NCBI GenBank assembly: GCA_019339365.1
Contig: CP079859.1
Span: 3,286,001 to 3,350,000 of the forward strand
Direction: 5' to 3'
Source of the DNA: Vibrio neptunius
GTDB taxonomy: Bacteria; Pseudomonadota; Gammaproteobacteria; Enterobacterales; Vibrionaceae
Length of the DNA: 64,000 bases
A program made the position numbers and the translations under genes. Under the pieces are notes generated by a model. The model ran no database searches, was not told where the DNA came from, and worked only from the letters and a program-made list of their open reading frames with translations. Shown in pieces: positions 10,187 to 20,287 of this stretch (positions are counted from its first letter, which is position 1; each line of letters begins with the position of its first letter).

Positions 10187-11295
10187 GCAGCACCTTTATT
10201 CATGGTTTTAATGATTGCGCAGGCTTCAAATAAAAGTTTTTTCTGTTCAACAACTGTAACATTTTTTTCTTTGGCTAATAGAATCAAGTGTTGTACCTTA
10301 GGGCTATCTAGAGAGCGTAATATTAATAGTGAAGGGACTCGTCGGAGCATTACTCGAGTTGACTCCGCAATCCCTGGTTTCATATAGTTAATATCTGATA
10401 TAGCATGAATTCGCTTCATATTGTCTATAAAGGCCTTCATTTTCTCTTGACGCACAGTATTGTTTTCTAATACATCAGCGCTATGCTCTGATTCTTTATT
10501 AAATTCAAAGACAATCTGGTCAATAAACCATTGAGAGTGATCATCATCAGCTAGATGATGATTAACTACACAGCCATGAAATCTACCAGTGTTTTTAGAT
10601 TGCCAAACGCTTCGCGATATCAACCCTGAGACGGTGGAATTGAGCATGGATGAAGGAATGGGGTAATCTTCATCAGTAGCACAAAAGTCAGCACAACCAC
10701 CACTGTCTGAAATAACATACAAATCGTCTGGAATCATGGTATTGTTGTCTAAATTATATCGCTCAATGGATGACTTTAACTCTCGAGTTATCACCCCTTT
10801 CGCCGTCCAACCGTCAATAAAGGTGATCGAATGTGATGCAATATTTTTCTCTTTAATCAAGTAATCTAAGGCGTTGGTATCAATACCTCGATCTCGAATA
10901 ATACTGATACTGTAATGACGAACCTCACGGTTAAAGTGCAATTCCAATGCCTTTTTAAGCAATACTCCAATTGGCGTGCCAGCTCTAGCCAAAGATACAA
11001 GAACTATCTCTCCTGGCCTATTTCTATCAATAATTTTAGCCAGCGTTAAGATATGTTGGGCTAGCTTTCTCTTGTACTTTTTCGTAAAAGTAAAGAAAAG
11101 TTCATTGTATTTATCTGTTGGCTTTACTTCTTTACTGAGCATTTCAGAGTAATGTCGCTTTCCTGATTGAATAAGCGTTTCTTTATCTTCTATGTCACAG
11201 TAAACGGGATCGATGATATCCAGCAAAAATTCACAATCTTCTCTGGTATAGCTCCCGGTAATGGGTTCATTTAAGTTATACATTTTCATTACCAT
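10183..11295 (-). CDS. Phosphoribosyltransferase-like protein with C-terminal Pelota-type domain (StiP-like)
   Basis: This 370-residue protein is of the type often annotated as 'cysteine protease StiP' and reinterpreted as a phosphoribosyltransferase-like enzyme in Ter clusters. Seen are a loop VLVSLARAGTPIG (about 98-110) and a PRPP-loop-like FIDGWTAKG (about 159-167), with conserved DSGGCADF and SGLISRSVW segments. The C-terminal 70 residues (SLLILRSLDSPKVQHLIL then KNVTVVEQ) look like the small Pelota-type RNA-binding fold. The predicted role is ribosylation in synthesis of a nucleoside-like product. It overlaps both its neighbours by a few nt. ATGs at codons 1, 3 and 5 are all possible starts. 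Confidence 0.82.
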   Translation of the reverse strand: MVMKMYNLNEPITGSYTREDCEFLLDIIDPVYCDIEDKETLIQSGKRHYSEMLSKEVKPTDKYNELFFTFTKKYKRKLAQHILTLAKIIDRNRPGEIVLVSLARAGTPIGVLLKKALELHFNREVRHYSISIIRDRGIDTNALDYLIKEKNIASHSITFIDGWTAKGVITRELKSSIERYNLDNNTMIPDDLYVISDSGGCADFCATDEDYPIPSSMLNSTVSGLISRSVWQSKNTGRFHGCVVNHHLADDDHSQWFIDQIVFEFNKESEHSADVLENNTVRQEKMKAFIDNMKRIHAISDINYMKPGIAESTRVMLRRVPSLLILRSLDSPKVQHLILLAKEKNVTVVEQKKLLFEACAIIKTMNKGAA

Positions 11296-12039
11296 GATAC
11301 ACTGTTGGAGATCTGACTATTGGTCGGCATCAATGCGAAGTCCGCTTTTTTCATAAACGGCAAATCTGACAAGCTATCACCTAAACTGACCAAAAGAGTA
11401 TTATTGTCTAGGGAATGTGATTTAATTAAATACTCAACAGCGCGAGTCTTTCTCGTATAAGGTGGTAGTAATGCCATATTGCGACCATTAACATGGATTT
11501 TGAGTTGTAGTTCAATGCTCTCTAATAGGCTGGAAACTTGATCAAACACTAAGTCATAATCCGTACCTTCCTGACATTTGATACAGATATAACAATCTAA
11601 TTCACCTTCAGATACTACATAACTAGCCGCTGAAAATTCAGCGCTTTCGATCAATTCATTAATGCATCTACTCAAATCATGTAATGATGTTGACCAACAA
11701 GATAGAGAAAATTCATCACACTGATACTTCATCCATTCTTTATCAATATTTCCGTCGGCATCAACGATCAGTGCACCATGAGATACAATTTTCCAGGAGT
11801 TGAATAACTCTGCTAGATTTACTCTATTTAAAGTTTCGAGGCTTCGCCCTGTAACAGGAATAATATTGCTGTTTGAACGGGAAAAAATATCTAGTAGCGC
11901 CTTCTGCTTTGGCGATATAAATGAACGCGGATTTCCATCAATATCCAATGCGGCAACAGCAAGTGTGGTACCCGGAGGATGTTTTTTTTTCCGTGGCAAT
12001 CAAACAGTCATCAATATCTGTAAACAGTATCGTTTTCAT
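11289..12039 (-). pseudogene. HAD-family phosphatase, frameshifted at an A9 tract
   Basis: The gene should start at the ATG at 12039, which overlaps the stop of the upstream PRTase gene (TGATG), and read MKTILFTDIDDCLIATEKK. That contains HAD motif I, DxD (D8, D10). Nine consecutive A's on the coding strand (plus-strand T's 11982-11990) then throw the frame off. Removing one A joins it to HPPGTTLAVAALD and the rest: motif II IIPVTGRSLETL, and motif IV LVSLGDSLSDLPFMKKADF. The restored product is 249 residues, a Cof-like HAD hydrolase. The 3' frame alone, from a TTG at 11999, lacks the catalytic Asp pair. It is either a pseudogene, a sequencing error, or decoded by slippage on the A run. Confidence 0.85.
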
Positions 12040-13118
12040 CAATGTGTAACCAGTAAATTTTTCAGTGGATATAACTTGGCAAACTGATGGATTTCTCTCT
12101 GCGATTCATCTTCTATTAAATGCACAGCCGCTCGATCTTGATCATCAAAATTGTAAATGTAATGTTCAACACTACGTTCATCTATCCGAAAAGCGCGCTT
12201 AGTTTCAATCGCATCCCCTAGCATTATTGGAGAACGGGATGTCGACTGAAACACAACATCTCCACCTTGTTGTTCTGCCCGCTCTGCAATGAGAAATGGC
12301 AGATACAAATGTTCTCCATCACCAACCACAGTAATAGGTTTAGAAATATCAATCCTAGGTATGTCACCTTGAAAAGGCATCTCAATTGCGAAGCGTCCTA
12401 AATCCTTTCTCGAATTGGCTTTCGAGAGCGCCTTATCGACGTTGTCTGGTAATTTAAGTGCAAGGTTTGAGTCAGCATCAAATTCAAAACTCCCCTCCAA
12501 AAGTGATGTGAATTTTACAGAGGTAAACCAATCCTCGAATTGCTGTTTACTCGTTTCATCAAGCCAATTAACGAGTGAGACAATCACGACTTGTTTAAGA
12601 TTGGGAAGCTTATCAAGTAATTTGTCTCCCAAAAGTTTGAGAGTTCGACCTGTAGAAATTTCATCATCAACGAGTATCAACCTCTGACAAGAAATAATCT
12701 GAGGAAGCAACTCCGCCTTCGGCTGATAAAAGATATGATCTACTGCGTGACTATGTGCTTCATCTAACGTAAACCATATCGGCTCCGGTGTATCCGTTCT
12801 TGTCGTGTGTTGGTAAAACACAGAAGCTGACTGCTTTTTAGACAAACTATCAGCAACACCTGCACCTAGCCCTGTCGCCGTTTCAGCCATACCAACCACA
12901 AATGTTGGGCAATCTTCATCGAGTGGTTCAATCAGCATGTCGTAGCTGGCTCTCATGTCTTTCGGCTTAACGGGTGAATGCTTTCCTAGGACTTTGGAAA
13001 CAAACAGGAAGCCTCTTTTGGGATTTTCTCTAGATGCAAAGGATAAAAGTTCATCGAGTGGAACCGTTTGCTGTTTCACTGATACATTTAACGTCCCATT
13101 TCTTATTTTAAATTTCAT
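12039..13118 (-). CDS. Phosphoribosyltransferase with C-terminal TRSP domain
   Basis: First gene of the Ter biosynthetic block. The N-terminal half is a type I PRTase: GMAETATGLGAGVADSL (about 76-92) forms the first loop, and the PRPP-binding loop is classic LVDDEISTGRT (149-159). The C-terminal third (about 240-359) carries TSRSP (293-297) within a VVGDGEHLYLPFLIAE context, matching the TRSP domain named for this motif. In the Ter-associated pathway described by comparative genomics, this enzyme pairs with the other PRTase-Pelota protein, a HAD phosphatase and an aldolase. All four are here in order, mostly overlapping. An ATP-grasp ligase, often present elsewhere, is not seen in the window. 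Confidence 0.87.
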   Translation of the reverse strand: MKFKIRNGTLNVSVKQQTVPLDELLSFASRENPKRGFLFVSKVLGKHSPVKPKDMRASYDMLIEPLDEDCPTFVVGMAETATGLGAGVADSLSKKQSASVFYQHTTRTDTPEPIWFTLDEAHSHAVDHIFYQPKAELLPQIISCQRLILVDDEISTGRTLKLLGDKLLDKLPNLKQVVIVSLVNWLDETSKQQFEDWFTSVKFTSLLEGSFEFDADSNLALKLPDNVDKALSKANSRKDLGRFAIEMPFQGDIPRIDISKPITVVGDGEHLYLPFLIAERAEQQGGDVVFQSTSRSPIMLGDAIETKRAFRIDERSVEHYIYNFDDQDRAAVHLIEDESQREIHQFAKLYPLKNLLVTH

Positions 13119-13734
13119 CGCGATTCACTACATTTCAATTCTGACAGGTTTATGATGATGCAAGGTAAAAGTCATTACCGTCGAATTTCCATTGTTAAAG
13201 ACATTCAGTTTCTGATAATGGTCATTCTATGAAATGCAGAGTCAGCGCACTTTTCACACTAAATTTTTACGTCAGCATGCTCTCTACTCACTGACGCTAA
13301 GAAGCCCTATCCAACGTCTAGGTTACTTGCCATCTTGATACTATTAATAGATTTATATTTAAAAGTCTCAAACTTATAAGAAGTGATAGTTTTTGACCCT
13401 GCTGAGCAATTTTAGCGATGTCAATAGCTGAACGGTATTCGAGTAATGCAATATAGTTATTTTAACTATCAATTCAGTCAAAATGACCAAATAACATAGT
13501 AAATACACTTACTCTTTACCTATAAGATTGAGATTAAAAGTCAAACAGATGAAAACAAGAAATAAAAATTCAACTCAATATTGGAAGGCTTATAACATTT
13601 TTTTTGTTTACAGAGGAGTAACGCCATAAAAACATCTATCCGTCGCAAAAAAAGCGACTGGCATGTTCTTAGGCAATGGCGGTAAGAAATAAAAGAGTGA
13701 CTGACGATCATCAGCCACTCTATGACTAGAGCGC
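13119..13734. other. Gene-free AT-rich stretch at island edge
   Basis: Upstream of the first Ter gene I see no convincing coding frame, RNA gene or strong terminator. It presumably contains the Ter promoter on the minus strand and the terminus of the decayed insertion sequence. No clear terminal inverted repeats were found by eye. Confidence 0.4.
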
Positions 13735-14710
13735 GAGCAAATGTATAAACCAAAGAATACTTGTGCTCTGTTATCGTCACACCAACCCGCTTTTTTAGTT
13801 TTTGTCTTTGGCTCGGAGCGCCGCACTCACATTATTTGAGCATGTTCATCACAAAGCGTCTAAACAGATTCGTGAACTGTCTTCTTTAAAAACAACATCT
13901 AAAACATAGTGTTGACTGTTTTCGATGCACCAGTGTTGACGGATATAATGACCAAGTAGCTTGTGGTTGGGTGGGTGGGTGGGTGAATGAAAGCTGACAT
14001 AATACGGGGGATCTACAGTACCTTTCTCGTTGATGGTACGGTGACGCTCTACGGCAATAATACTGCGTATTATTGGCCACTTTTCTGCGAGTTCCTGAGA
14101 TAGCTTTGCTTTCAGTTGAAACACAGTACGCTCTTCTTTACTTGGACAACAACATGAGCGTTTTTCGCCGCCATTTTTCTAATGTCTTACGCTGACAATG
14201 TAATGCATCAACGGTGATAATACTGCCCTTAACGTTAATAATATCAAGCATCTGCCGTACAACATTAATTTCGCCATTCTTTGTTTCTGTCGGTTTCTAG
14301 CTGAGAACAAGACCACGCTCTGTATCGTAGGCAGTAACCAGTTGTAGTGCCGTTTTGGGGTGAGAGCGAGAAGAACCGCAAAGTACTTTTCCATCGAAAG
14401 CGATAACCGGTTTACTCTGATTTTCTCTTTGCTCATTAATCCACAATGCGAGAGCTTCGAGTAAAGATTCGGCGACAACGGAATGCAATATTCTTGCGAT
14501 GGTGTGCCGACGAGGGATACCGTGAGCAAATGGTCGATATTTTCTAAGCCATTCCAGTTTATGTTCGCCATAGGTTTCAATATCTTGCCAGCCCTCGCTA
14601 CCAGCAGTTATGGCGCTAATGACAAGGAAAATAATGTCGACTAAATCATGCTTTTGATTGATGGATAACCGCGTATCTTCGACAACCGAAAGGTGTTCTA
14701 TGAGGCTCAA
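13735..14710 (-). pseudogene. ISAs1-family (H-repeat type) transposase remnant
   Basis: The 5' segment from 14710 reads MSLIEHLSVVEDTR, KHDLVDIIFLVISAITAG, then FAHGIPRRHTIARI and VIAFDGKVLCGSSR. This is the N-terminal and first catalytic-Asp region of ISAs1/H-repeat DDE transposases. After RGLVLS the frame breaks. Later pieces in other frames include IITVDALHCQ, YYVSFHSPTHPPNHKLLGHY, IRQHWCIENSQHYVLDVVFKED and a C-terminal KTKKAGWCDDNRAQVF. At least three frame changes make it dead. A tetranucleotide GGGT array inside it probably caused one of them. Terminal repeats were not recognised. It marks the boundary of the Ter island. Confidence 0.85.
13969..13984 (+). repeat. (GGGT)4 array, G-quadruplex-forming motif
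   Basis: Four GGG runs separated by single T's lie on the plus strand inside the transposase remnant. Single-nucleotide loops give the most stable parallel G-quadruplex topology known for G3 motifs. The repeat adds extra Pro/His codons in the transposase frame. Confidence 0.8.
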
Positions 14711-15052
14711 AGTTGGTACCGATTTGTGGGTTTGAGCCTATTAGATCATCGTTGCTCACAAAGTGCGATCCCGCCCTATCCTAGTATCCAATAAATCGGT
14801 AATCTAAAATTAGATCAGTAAAGCGCTGCTAAATGCCCTGAATATCATTCCCCAAGAGCCCTCATATCATTTCTATTTAATTTACAAAAAAATTAGTTAA
14901 AAATATCTTTGACTCAAAGCCCCCCTACGACCTTTGTCTAAGAAACCACCAAACTTCCACCATAAATTATTTAATAATTTATAAAAATAAAACACATATC
15001 CGCGTCAGTATAAACAAGGAAATTAAAAATTTATATTTACAGGGAAATTAGC
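14711..15052. other. Gene-free region between IS remnant and chemoreceptor
   Basis: AT-rich, no coding frame recognised. It must contain the chemoreceptor promoter; a ribosome site (AGGGA) lies directly before the ATG at 15053. I cannot assign a sigma factor by eye. Confidence 0.4.
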
Positions 15053-17047
15053 ATGAGCCTTAAAAAACTATTAACCTGGGGGTTTGGGGTAACTTTGGCC
15101 CTTATATTGGTTATCTCCGTTTTCGCTTCATTTCGATTCTATCAATCCAATGTTGGGTTCAAGACATATCGTGAACTGTCATTAACCAGTGTCTATACAG
15201 GTCGTATTCAAGCGAACATTCTTGAGGCTCGTCTAGCCGCCTTGAAGTACATTCAGAACCACAATCCAGCAAACATCGCTACGCTAAATGAGCGTCTCAA
15301 CACATCTATCACTTTAATAGCGGAAGTTCTCGACTCTCATATTTATGACAGCCACAAGTCCGAATTCGTCTCTATCAAAAATCAGCTCGAACAATATGAG
15401 CAAGGCTTTAATCAAGTCATCCAACTGGTTAATCAACGCAATCAGTTGGTAAAAGAGCAGTTGGATCCTGCCAGTCTCAATATGATAACGTCATTAACAA
15501 ATATCATGAATCAAGCTGTGATTGAGGATGATTCAGATGTGGCAGTCAGTACGAGGTCCCTTAAGCAATATGTATTGTTGTCAAACCTTTATGCTTTGAA
15601 GTTCCTTACTAGCAATGCGCAAAGCGATGCGGATATTGCTATCGAAGAATTAGTCAAAGTCGCGCAAATCACAGCACAAGTTGAGTCGCAGTTGATAACG
15701 TCTGAGCAAATATCACATCTCAGTGTGTTTCAAGCATCACTCAAACAGTACCGCGAGGCACTGGCAAACGTAGTTACAACTATCAACTCTCGCAACCAAA
15801 TCATCTCTGGCACACTGGATGTCATAGGCGCCTCTGCGGCGAAAAACATTGAAGAGATAAAATTGACAACGCAAGAAAGCCAGAACAGTCTTGGCCCTGA
15901 AATGGTCGAGCGCTTTTCTAATGCTCAGTGGACTATTTTCGTTCTTTCTGCACTCGTCATTATTATTGCATTGGGCATCGCCAGCGCAATTTATCGCAAC
16001 GTACTAAAAGTAGTTGGTGGCGAACCAAGCGATATTGAAAAAATGGTCGCTGACGTATCTAAGGGTAACTTGTCCAAGCATATCCAGACAACGGGCAACG
16101 AAACCGGGATTTACGCCAACATCTTGCAAATGCGTACTGAGCTTCGCCGAATCATTGATGGCTTTCATCAGATCTCAGACAACGTGTCTTCGGCTTCAGT
16201 TGAGCTGTCGGCTGTAATGGAGGAAACCGAAAACAATGCTCGTCAGGAACTGAGCCAAATGGAGCAAATTGCAACGGCGATCAATGAGCTTTCAAGTACC
16301 GCAAGTGAAGTTAGCCAAAACGCAGCTAACGCTGAAAATTCGGCATCTCAAGCGTCCACCAATGTACATAATGGCGGTAACTCTCTTGATTCCTCTGATC
16401 AAATCGCGAGTAAAATTAACAGTTCGATTGGCGAAACCTCGAAGCTCGTTAACCAACTACAAGAGAACTCTGATGAGATTGGCACGGTGGTGGAAGTAAT
16501 TAACTCTATTTCAGAGCAAACTAACTTACTTGCATTGAACGCCGCGATCGAGGCAGCTCGCGCAGGGGAACAAGGCCGCGGATTTGCTGTTGTTGCCGAT
16601 GAAGTACGCTCTCTCGCAGCGAAAACTCAGCAATCGACCGTATATATTCAAGAAATTATCTCGCGCTTACAGATTCAAGCACAAGAGGCCAATCAGTTTA
16701 TGCAATCTAACTTAGCGCTGGCTGAAGAGTCACGTAAATACAGTGAAGAGCTCAGTTCAGCATTTGCCTCTATTACTGAATCGGTTGGCTTAATTTCGGA
16801 TATGAACACTCAGGTTGCCGCTGCCTCTGAAGAGCAGTCTGGCGTGACACAAGACATTTCGCAAAGCGTCTCCCTCACCTTCGACCTAGTCAACCAAAAC
16901 GTCTCAGGTATTCAGCAAAGTAAGAGCGCCAGTGAAGAGCTCGCTTCTTTGGCTGTAAAACAAAAAAGACCTGTTACGCTTTTTCAAACTTTAAGACAAA
17001 AAAAGAACGGCCTGAGCCGCTCAAAGCATGTCAAAGTTTGTGCCTAA
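15053..17047 (+). CDS. Methyl-accepting chemotaxis protein, C-terminus altered by frameshift
   Basis: Transmembrane chemoreceptor that signals to CheA/CheW. TM1 is at about 8-27; a helical periplasmic ligand domain covers about 30-292; TM2 is at about 293-313. A HAMP region follows, then the signalling hairpin, whose tip is [20 protein letters not shown] followed by [15 protein letters not shown] (about 483-522). The periplasmic domain is long and all-helical, so the ligand is not inferable. The last 26 residues ([11 protein letters not shown]...) are abnormal. An A6 run at 16962-16967 carries one A too many for the usual ending; in the +1 frame it would read [11 protein letters not shown] and stop, giving 646 residues instead of 664. 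The signalling core is unaffected. Confidence 0.95.
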   Translation: MSLKKLLTWGFGVTLALILVISVFASFRFYQSNVGFKTYRELSLTSVYTGRIQANILEARLAALKYIQNHNPANIATLNERLNTSITLIAEVLDSHIYDSHKSEFVSIKNQLEQYEQGFNQVIQLVNQRNQLVKEQLDPASLNMITSLTNIMNQAVIEDDSDVAVSTRSLKQYVLLSNLYALKFLTSNAQSDADIAIEELVKVAQITAQVESQLITSEQISHLSVFQASLKQYREALANVVTTINSRNQIISGTLDVIGASAAKNIEEIKLTTQESQNSLGPEMVERFSNAQWTIFVLSALVIIIALGIASAIYRNVLKVVGGEPSDIEKMVADVSKGNLSKHIQTTGNETGIYANILQMRTELRRIIDGFHQISDNVSSASVELSAVMEETENNARQELSQMEQIATAINELSSTASEVSQNAANAENSASQASTNVHNGGNSLDSSDQIASKINSSIGETSKLVNQLQENSDEIGTVVEVINSISEQTNLLALNAAIEAARAGEQGRGFAVVADEVRSLAAKTQQSTVYIQEIISRLQIQAQEANQFMQSNLALAEESRKYSEELSSAFASITESVGLISDMNTQVAAASEEQSGVTQDISQSVSLTFDLVNQNVSGIQQSKSASEELASLAVKQKRPVTLFQTLRQKKNGLSRSKHVKVCA

Positions 17048-17057
17048 ACAGAATATC

Positions 17058-17094
17058 GATGACCGAAGGCTAGCAAGTGAGAGCCTTGGTCATC
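17058..17094. terminator. Hairpin between convergent MCP gene and aceA
   Basis: GATGACC-G-AAGGCT pairs with AGCCTTGGTCATC, with one bulged G. It lies between convergent genes. T tracts are poor on both strands, so termination strength is uncertain. Confidence 0.5.
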
Positions 17095-17108
17095 ATGACA
17101 GGGATACT

Positions 17109-18420
17109 TTAGAACTGGTCCTCTTCCGTTGAACCAGTCAGAGCCGTGACTGATGAGTTGCCACCTTGGATGGTGTTGGTCATCTTATCGAAGTAACCTG
17201 TACCCACTTCTTGCTGATGCGCAACGAAGGTGTAGCCTTTCTCTGCTGCTTGGAATTCTGGACGCTGTACTTTTTCAACGTAGTGGCGCATACCCTCACC
17301 TTGTGCGTAGTCATGCGCAAGTTCGAACATGTTGAACCACATATTGTGAATACCTGCTAGTGTGATGAACTGGTACTTGTAGCCCATGTCAGAGAGCTCT
17401 TGCTGGAATTTGGCAATGGTTTCTGCATCCAAGTTCTTCTCCCAGTTGAACGAAGGAGAACAGTTGTACGCAAGCAGCTGCTCTGGGTATTCAGCGTGAA
17501 TCGCTTCTGCAAACTTACGCGCTTCTTCTAAACACGGGGTTGCCGTTTCACACCAGATGAGGTCAGCGTATGGTGCGTAAGCTAGGCCGCGGGAAATCGC
17601 TTGATCAATGCCTGCACGTACACGGTAGAAACCTTCTTGAGTACGGTCGCCTTGAATGAAGTCTTTATCGTATGGGTCGCAATCCGACGTCAGTAGGTCT
17701 GCCGCGTTTGCATCCGTACGAGCGATAACCAGCGTCGTTGTGCCTGCTACGTCAGCAGCGAGACGAGCTGCTACCAACTTCTGAACCGCTTCTTGAGTAG
17801 GTACGAGAACTTTCCCCCATGTGACCACACTTTTTCACTGATGCAAGCTGATCTTCAAAGTGAACACCTGCTGCGCCAGCGTCAATCATCGACTTCATTA
17901 GCTCATAAGCATTGAGTACGCCTCCAAAACCGGCTTCTGCGTCTGCAACGATTGGTAGAAAGTAATCGATACCGCCTTCATCCGCCGGTGATTTACCGCC
18001 AGACCATTGGATTTGGTCCGCACGACGGAATGAGTTGTTAATGCGCTTAACCACTGAAGGCACTGAGTCAACCGGGTAAAGCGATTGGTCAGGGTACATA
18101 GTCGATGCAGTATTGTTATCTGCCGCTACTTGCCAACCTGATAGGTAAATCGCTTCAATACCCGCTTTCGCTTGCTGTACTGCTTGACCACCTGTCAATG
18201 CACCCAAACAGTTTACGTAACCTTTCTTAGCATCACCGTTGACCAAAGACCACAGTTTGTCTGCACCGCGCTGCGCAATTGTGTTGGCTGGCACCATCGA
18301 ACCGCGCAGTTCTACGACTTCTTCTGCTGTATATGGACGCTTTACATTTTTCCAGCGTGGGTTAGTTGCCCAGTCTTTTTCAAGAGCTTCGATTTGTTGG
18401 CGGCGAGTTAAATTAGTCAT
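17109..18420 (-). pseudogene. aceA: Isocitrate lyase, frameshifted
   Basis: AceA cleaves isocitrate to glyoxylate and succinate in the glyoxylate shunt. From the ATG at 18420 ([20 protein letters not shown]) the frame is intact through the catalytic signature VKKCGHMG. It shifts at a C5 run on the plus strand (17814-17818; ATGGGGGAAA on the coding strand). The second frame continues [20 protein letters not shown] through [10 protein letters not shown] and ends [12 protein letters not shown], the normal C-terminus. The expected HMGGKV implies 2 nt missing (or 1 nt extra with a residue lost). All other sequence is conserved and full length (about 436 residues), so the lesion is very recent or a sequencing error. 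It is the second gene of the aceB-aceA pair. Confidence 0.9.
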
Positions 18421-18540
18421 CGGTCTATCCCTCTTTTGATGAGCGCTTCTTATGTTATGTAACGGGCGCTATGTTTCCTTGTTCCTTGGCAGTACTTCCT
18501 GCTCTGCCGCAGACGATTCACGTTATTGTTTGAATATTTC

Positions 18541-18633
18541 GTCATTCCCTATAATGAGGTACGAGCGGAGTAGGAAATCTCTATACACTGTTGGAGATCC
18601 CCAACTCGGTCGTCCCTCCCTCTCGAGGATGAC
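18541..18633. repeat. Dispersed palindromic intergenic repeat, copy B
   Basis: Lies in the 221-bp aceB-aceA gap. GTCATTCCCTATAATGAGGT and the following ACGAGCGGAGTAGGAAATCTC form one arm; GAGATCCCCAACTCGGTCG and CGAGGATGAC form the other. Same family as 3687-3770 and 38714-38815, in the opposite orientation to copy C. A folded RNA here could tune aceA expression relative to aceB. Confidence 0.75.
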
Positions 18634-18641
18634 AGAGTTCT

Positions 18642-20287
18642 TTAATCCAAGTAGTCGTAACCTGGAATGGTTAAAAAGTTCGTTAGTTCGTCGCTGGTGG
18701 TCAATCTGGCCATCAGTTCAGCCGCTTCTTCAAAACGCCCCGCCTGATAACGTTCATCTCCAACTTCTGTTTTCACGACGTCAATTTCTTCACTGAGGTA
18801 TTGTTCGAACAAGGCTTTGGTTACCACCTGGCCATTGTCGAGCGCTTTTCCATGCTGAATCCATTGCCAGATCGAAGCCCGAGAAATCTCTGCCGTTGCG
18901 GCGTCTTCCATCAAGCCGTAGATAGGGACACAGCCATTACCAGAAATCCAAGCTTCAATGTATTGGAGTGCCACTCGAATGTTGTGACGCATGCCCTGCT
19001 CTGTTCGTTCTCCTTGGCAAGGCGCGAGCAGATCATTGGCAGTAATTGGCGCGTCATCCGAACGATAAACATCAAGTTGATTAGTTCTCTCGCCCAGCAC
19101 ACTGCCAAACACTTCCATTGCCGTGTTGGCTAAACCAGGGTGAGCCACCCAAGTACCGTCATGGCCGTTATTTGCTTCCAGTGATTTATCGTTTTGAATT
19201 TTGTCGAGAACCTTTTGATTCTCCTGTGGATCTTTTGCTGGAATGAATGCTGCCATTCCCCCATTGCAAAAGCGCCACGACGATGACAGGTACGGATAAG
19301 TAAACGCGAATAAGCATTTAGGAACGGCTTATCCATGGTCACAACCTGACGATCCGGAAGGACACGATCTGGGTGCTTTTTCAGTGTTTTGATGTAGCTA
19401 AAGATGTAATCCCAGCGACCGCAATTAAGACCAACAATATGTTCTTTAAGCGAAAATAGGATTTCATCCATTTCAAACACGGCTGGCAGTGTTTCAATCA
19501 GCACGGTGGCTTTGATAGTACCTGTGTCTAGGCCAAAGTAATCCTCAGTAAAATGGAACACTTTGCTCCACCACTGCGCTTCTTTATGCGATTGCAGTTT
19601 TGGTAGGTAGAAGTATGGGCCGCTGCCCTTTTTCATTAGCGCTTTGTAGTTATTGTAAAAATAAAGCGCAAAGTCGAATAAAGCTCCCGGAATGATCTCA
19701 CCATTAAACGTCACGTGTTTTTCTTTTAGGTGTAAACCACGTACTCGGCAGATCAAAACCGCTGGATCATCCTTCAACTCATATTGCTTACCATTAACAG
19801 GGTTGGTGTAGCTGATCTCGCCATCTACTGCGTCACGCAGGTTGATTTGACCATCTAACACCTTATCCCAGGCGGGGGACATCGAGTCTTCAAAATCCGC
19901 CATAAACACTTTCACGTTCGCATTCAGCGCATTAATCACCATTTTGCGGTCAGTAGGACCCGTGATTTCTACGCGACGGTCTTGCAGATCTTGAGGGATA
20001 CCAAGAATTTTCCAGCTACCTTCTCTGATATCTTGTGTATCTTCGAGAAAGTCTGGCAGTTCCCCAGCATCAATACGTGCTTGCTTTTCTTCACGCTGAG
20101 CAAGCAGTGTATCGGTCTCGCTGGCAAACTGAGCACACAGAAGAGATAAAAAGGTTTGGGCTTCAACAGGGAAAATCGCCTGATGTTCTGGTGAAAGGGT
20201 ACCAGTCACTTCAAGCATGCCTTCTTGGTGTAAGGTTTCTTGGGCTTCGGCTGTTGTTTTTTCTCTATCTGGTGTGTTGGCAAGCAT
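18642..20287 (-). pseudogene. aceB: Malate synthase A, frameshifted
   Basis: AceB condenses glyoxylate with acetyl-CoA to malate. I place the start at the ATG at 20287 (MLANTPDREKTTAEAQ), preceded by AAAGGAAG; longer readings have no matching N-terminus. The first frame contains MADFEDSMSPAWD, VLICRVRGLHLKEKHV, PYFYLPKLQSHKEAQWW and NCGRWDYIFSYIKT. It breaks after RGAFAMG at a C5 run (plus strand 19258-19262). The other frame resumes MAAFIPAKDPQENQKV and runs to IPGYDYLD. Adding one G restores RGAFAMGGMAAFIP and a product of about 548 residues. As in aceA, the break falls in an ATGGGGGA context. Confidence 0.9.

Noticed and set aside
13541..13826. Two short minus-strand frames near the island edge
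   Set aside because: One contains the KTKKAGWCDDNRAQVF end of the ISAs1 transposase; both are best explained as transposase debris.
13969..13984. GGGT array as a CRISPR or telomere-like element
   Set aside because: Four-base units without spacers; a simple tandem array is sufficient.
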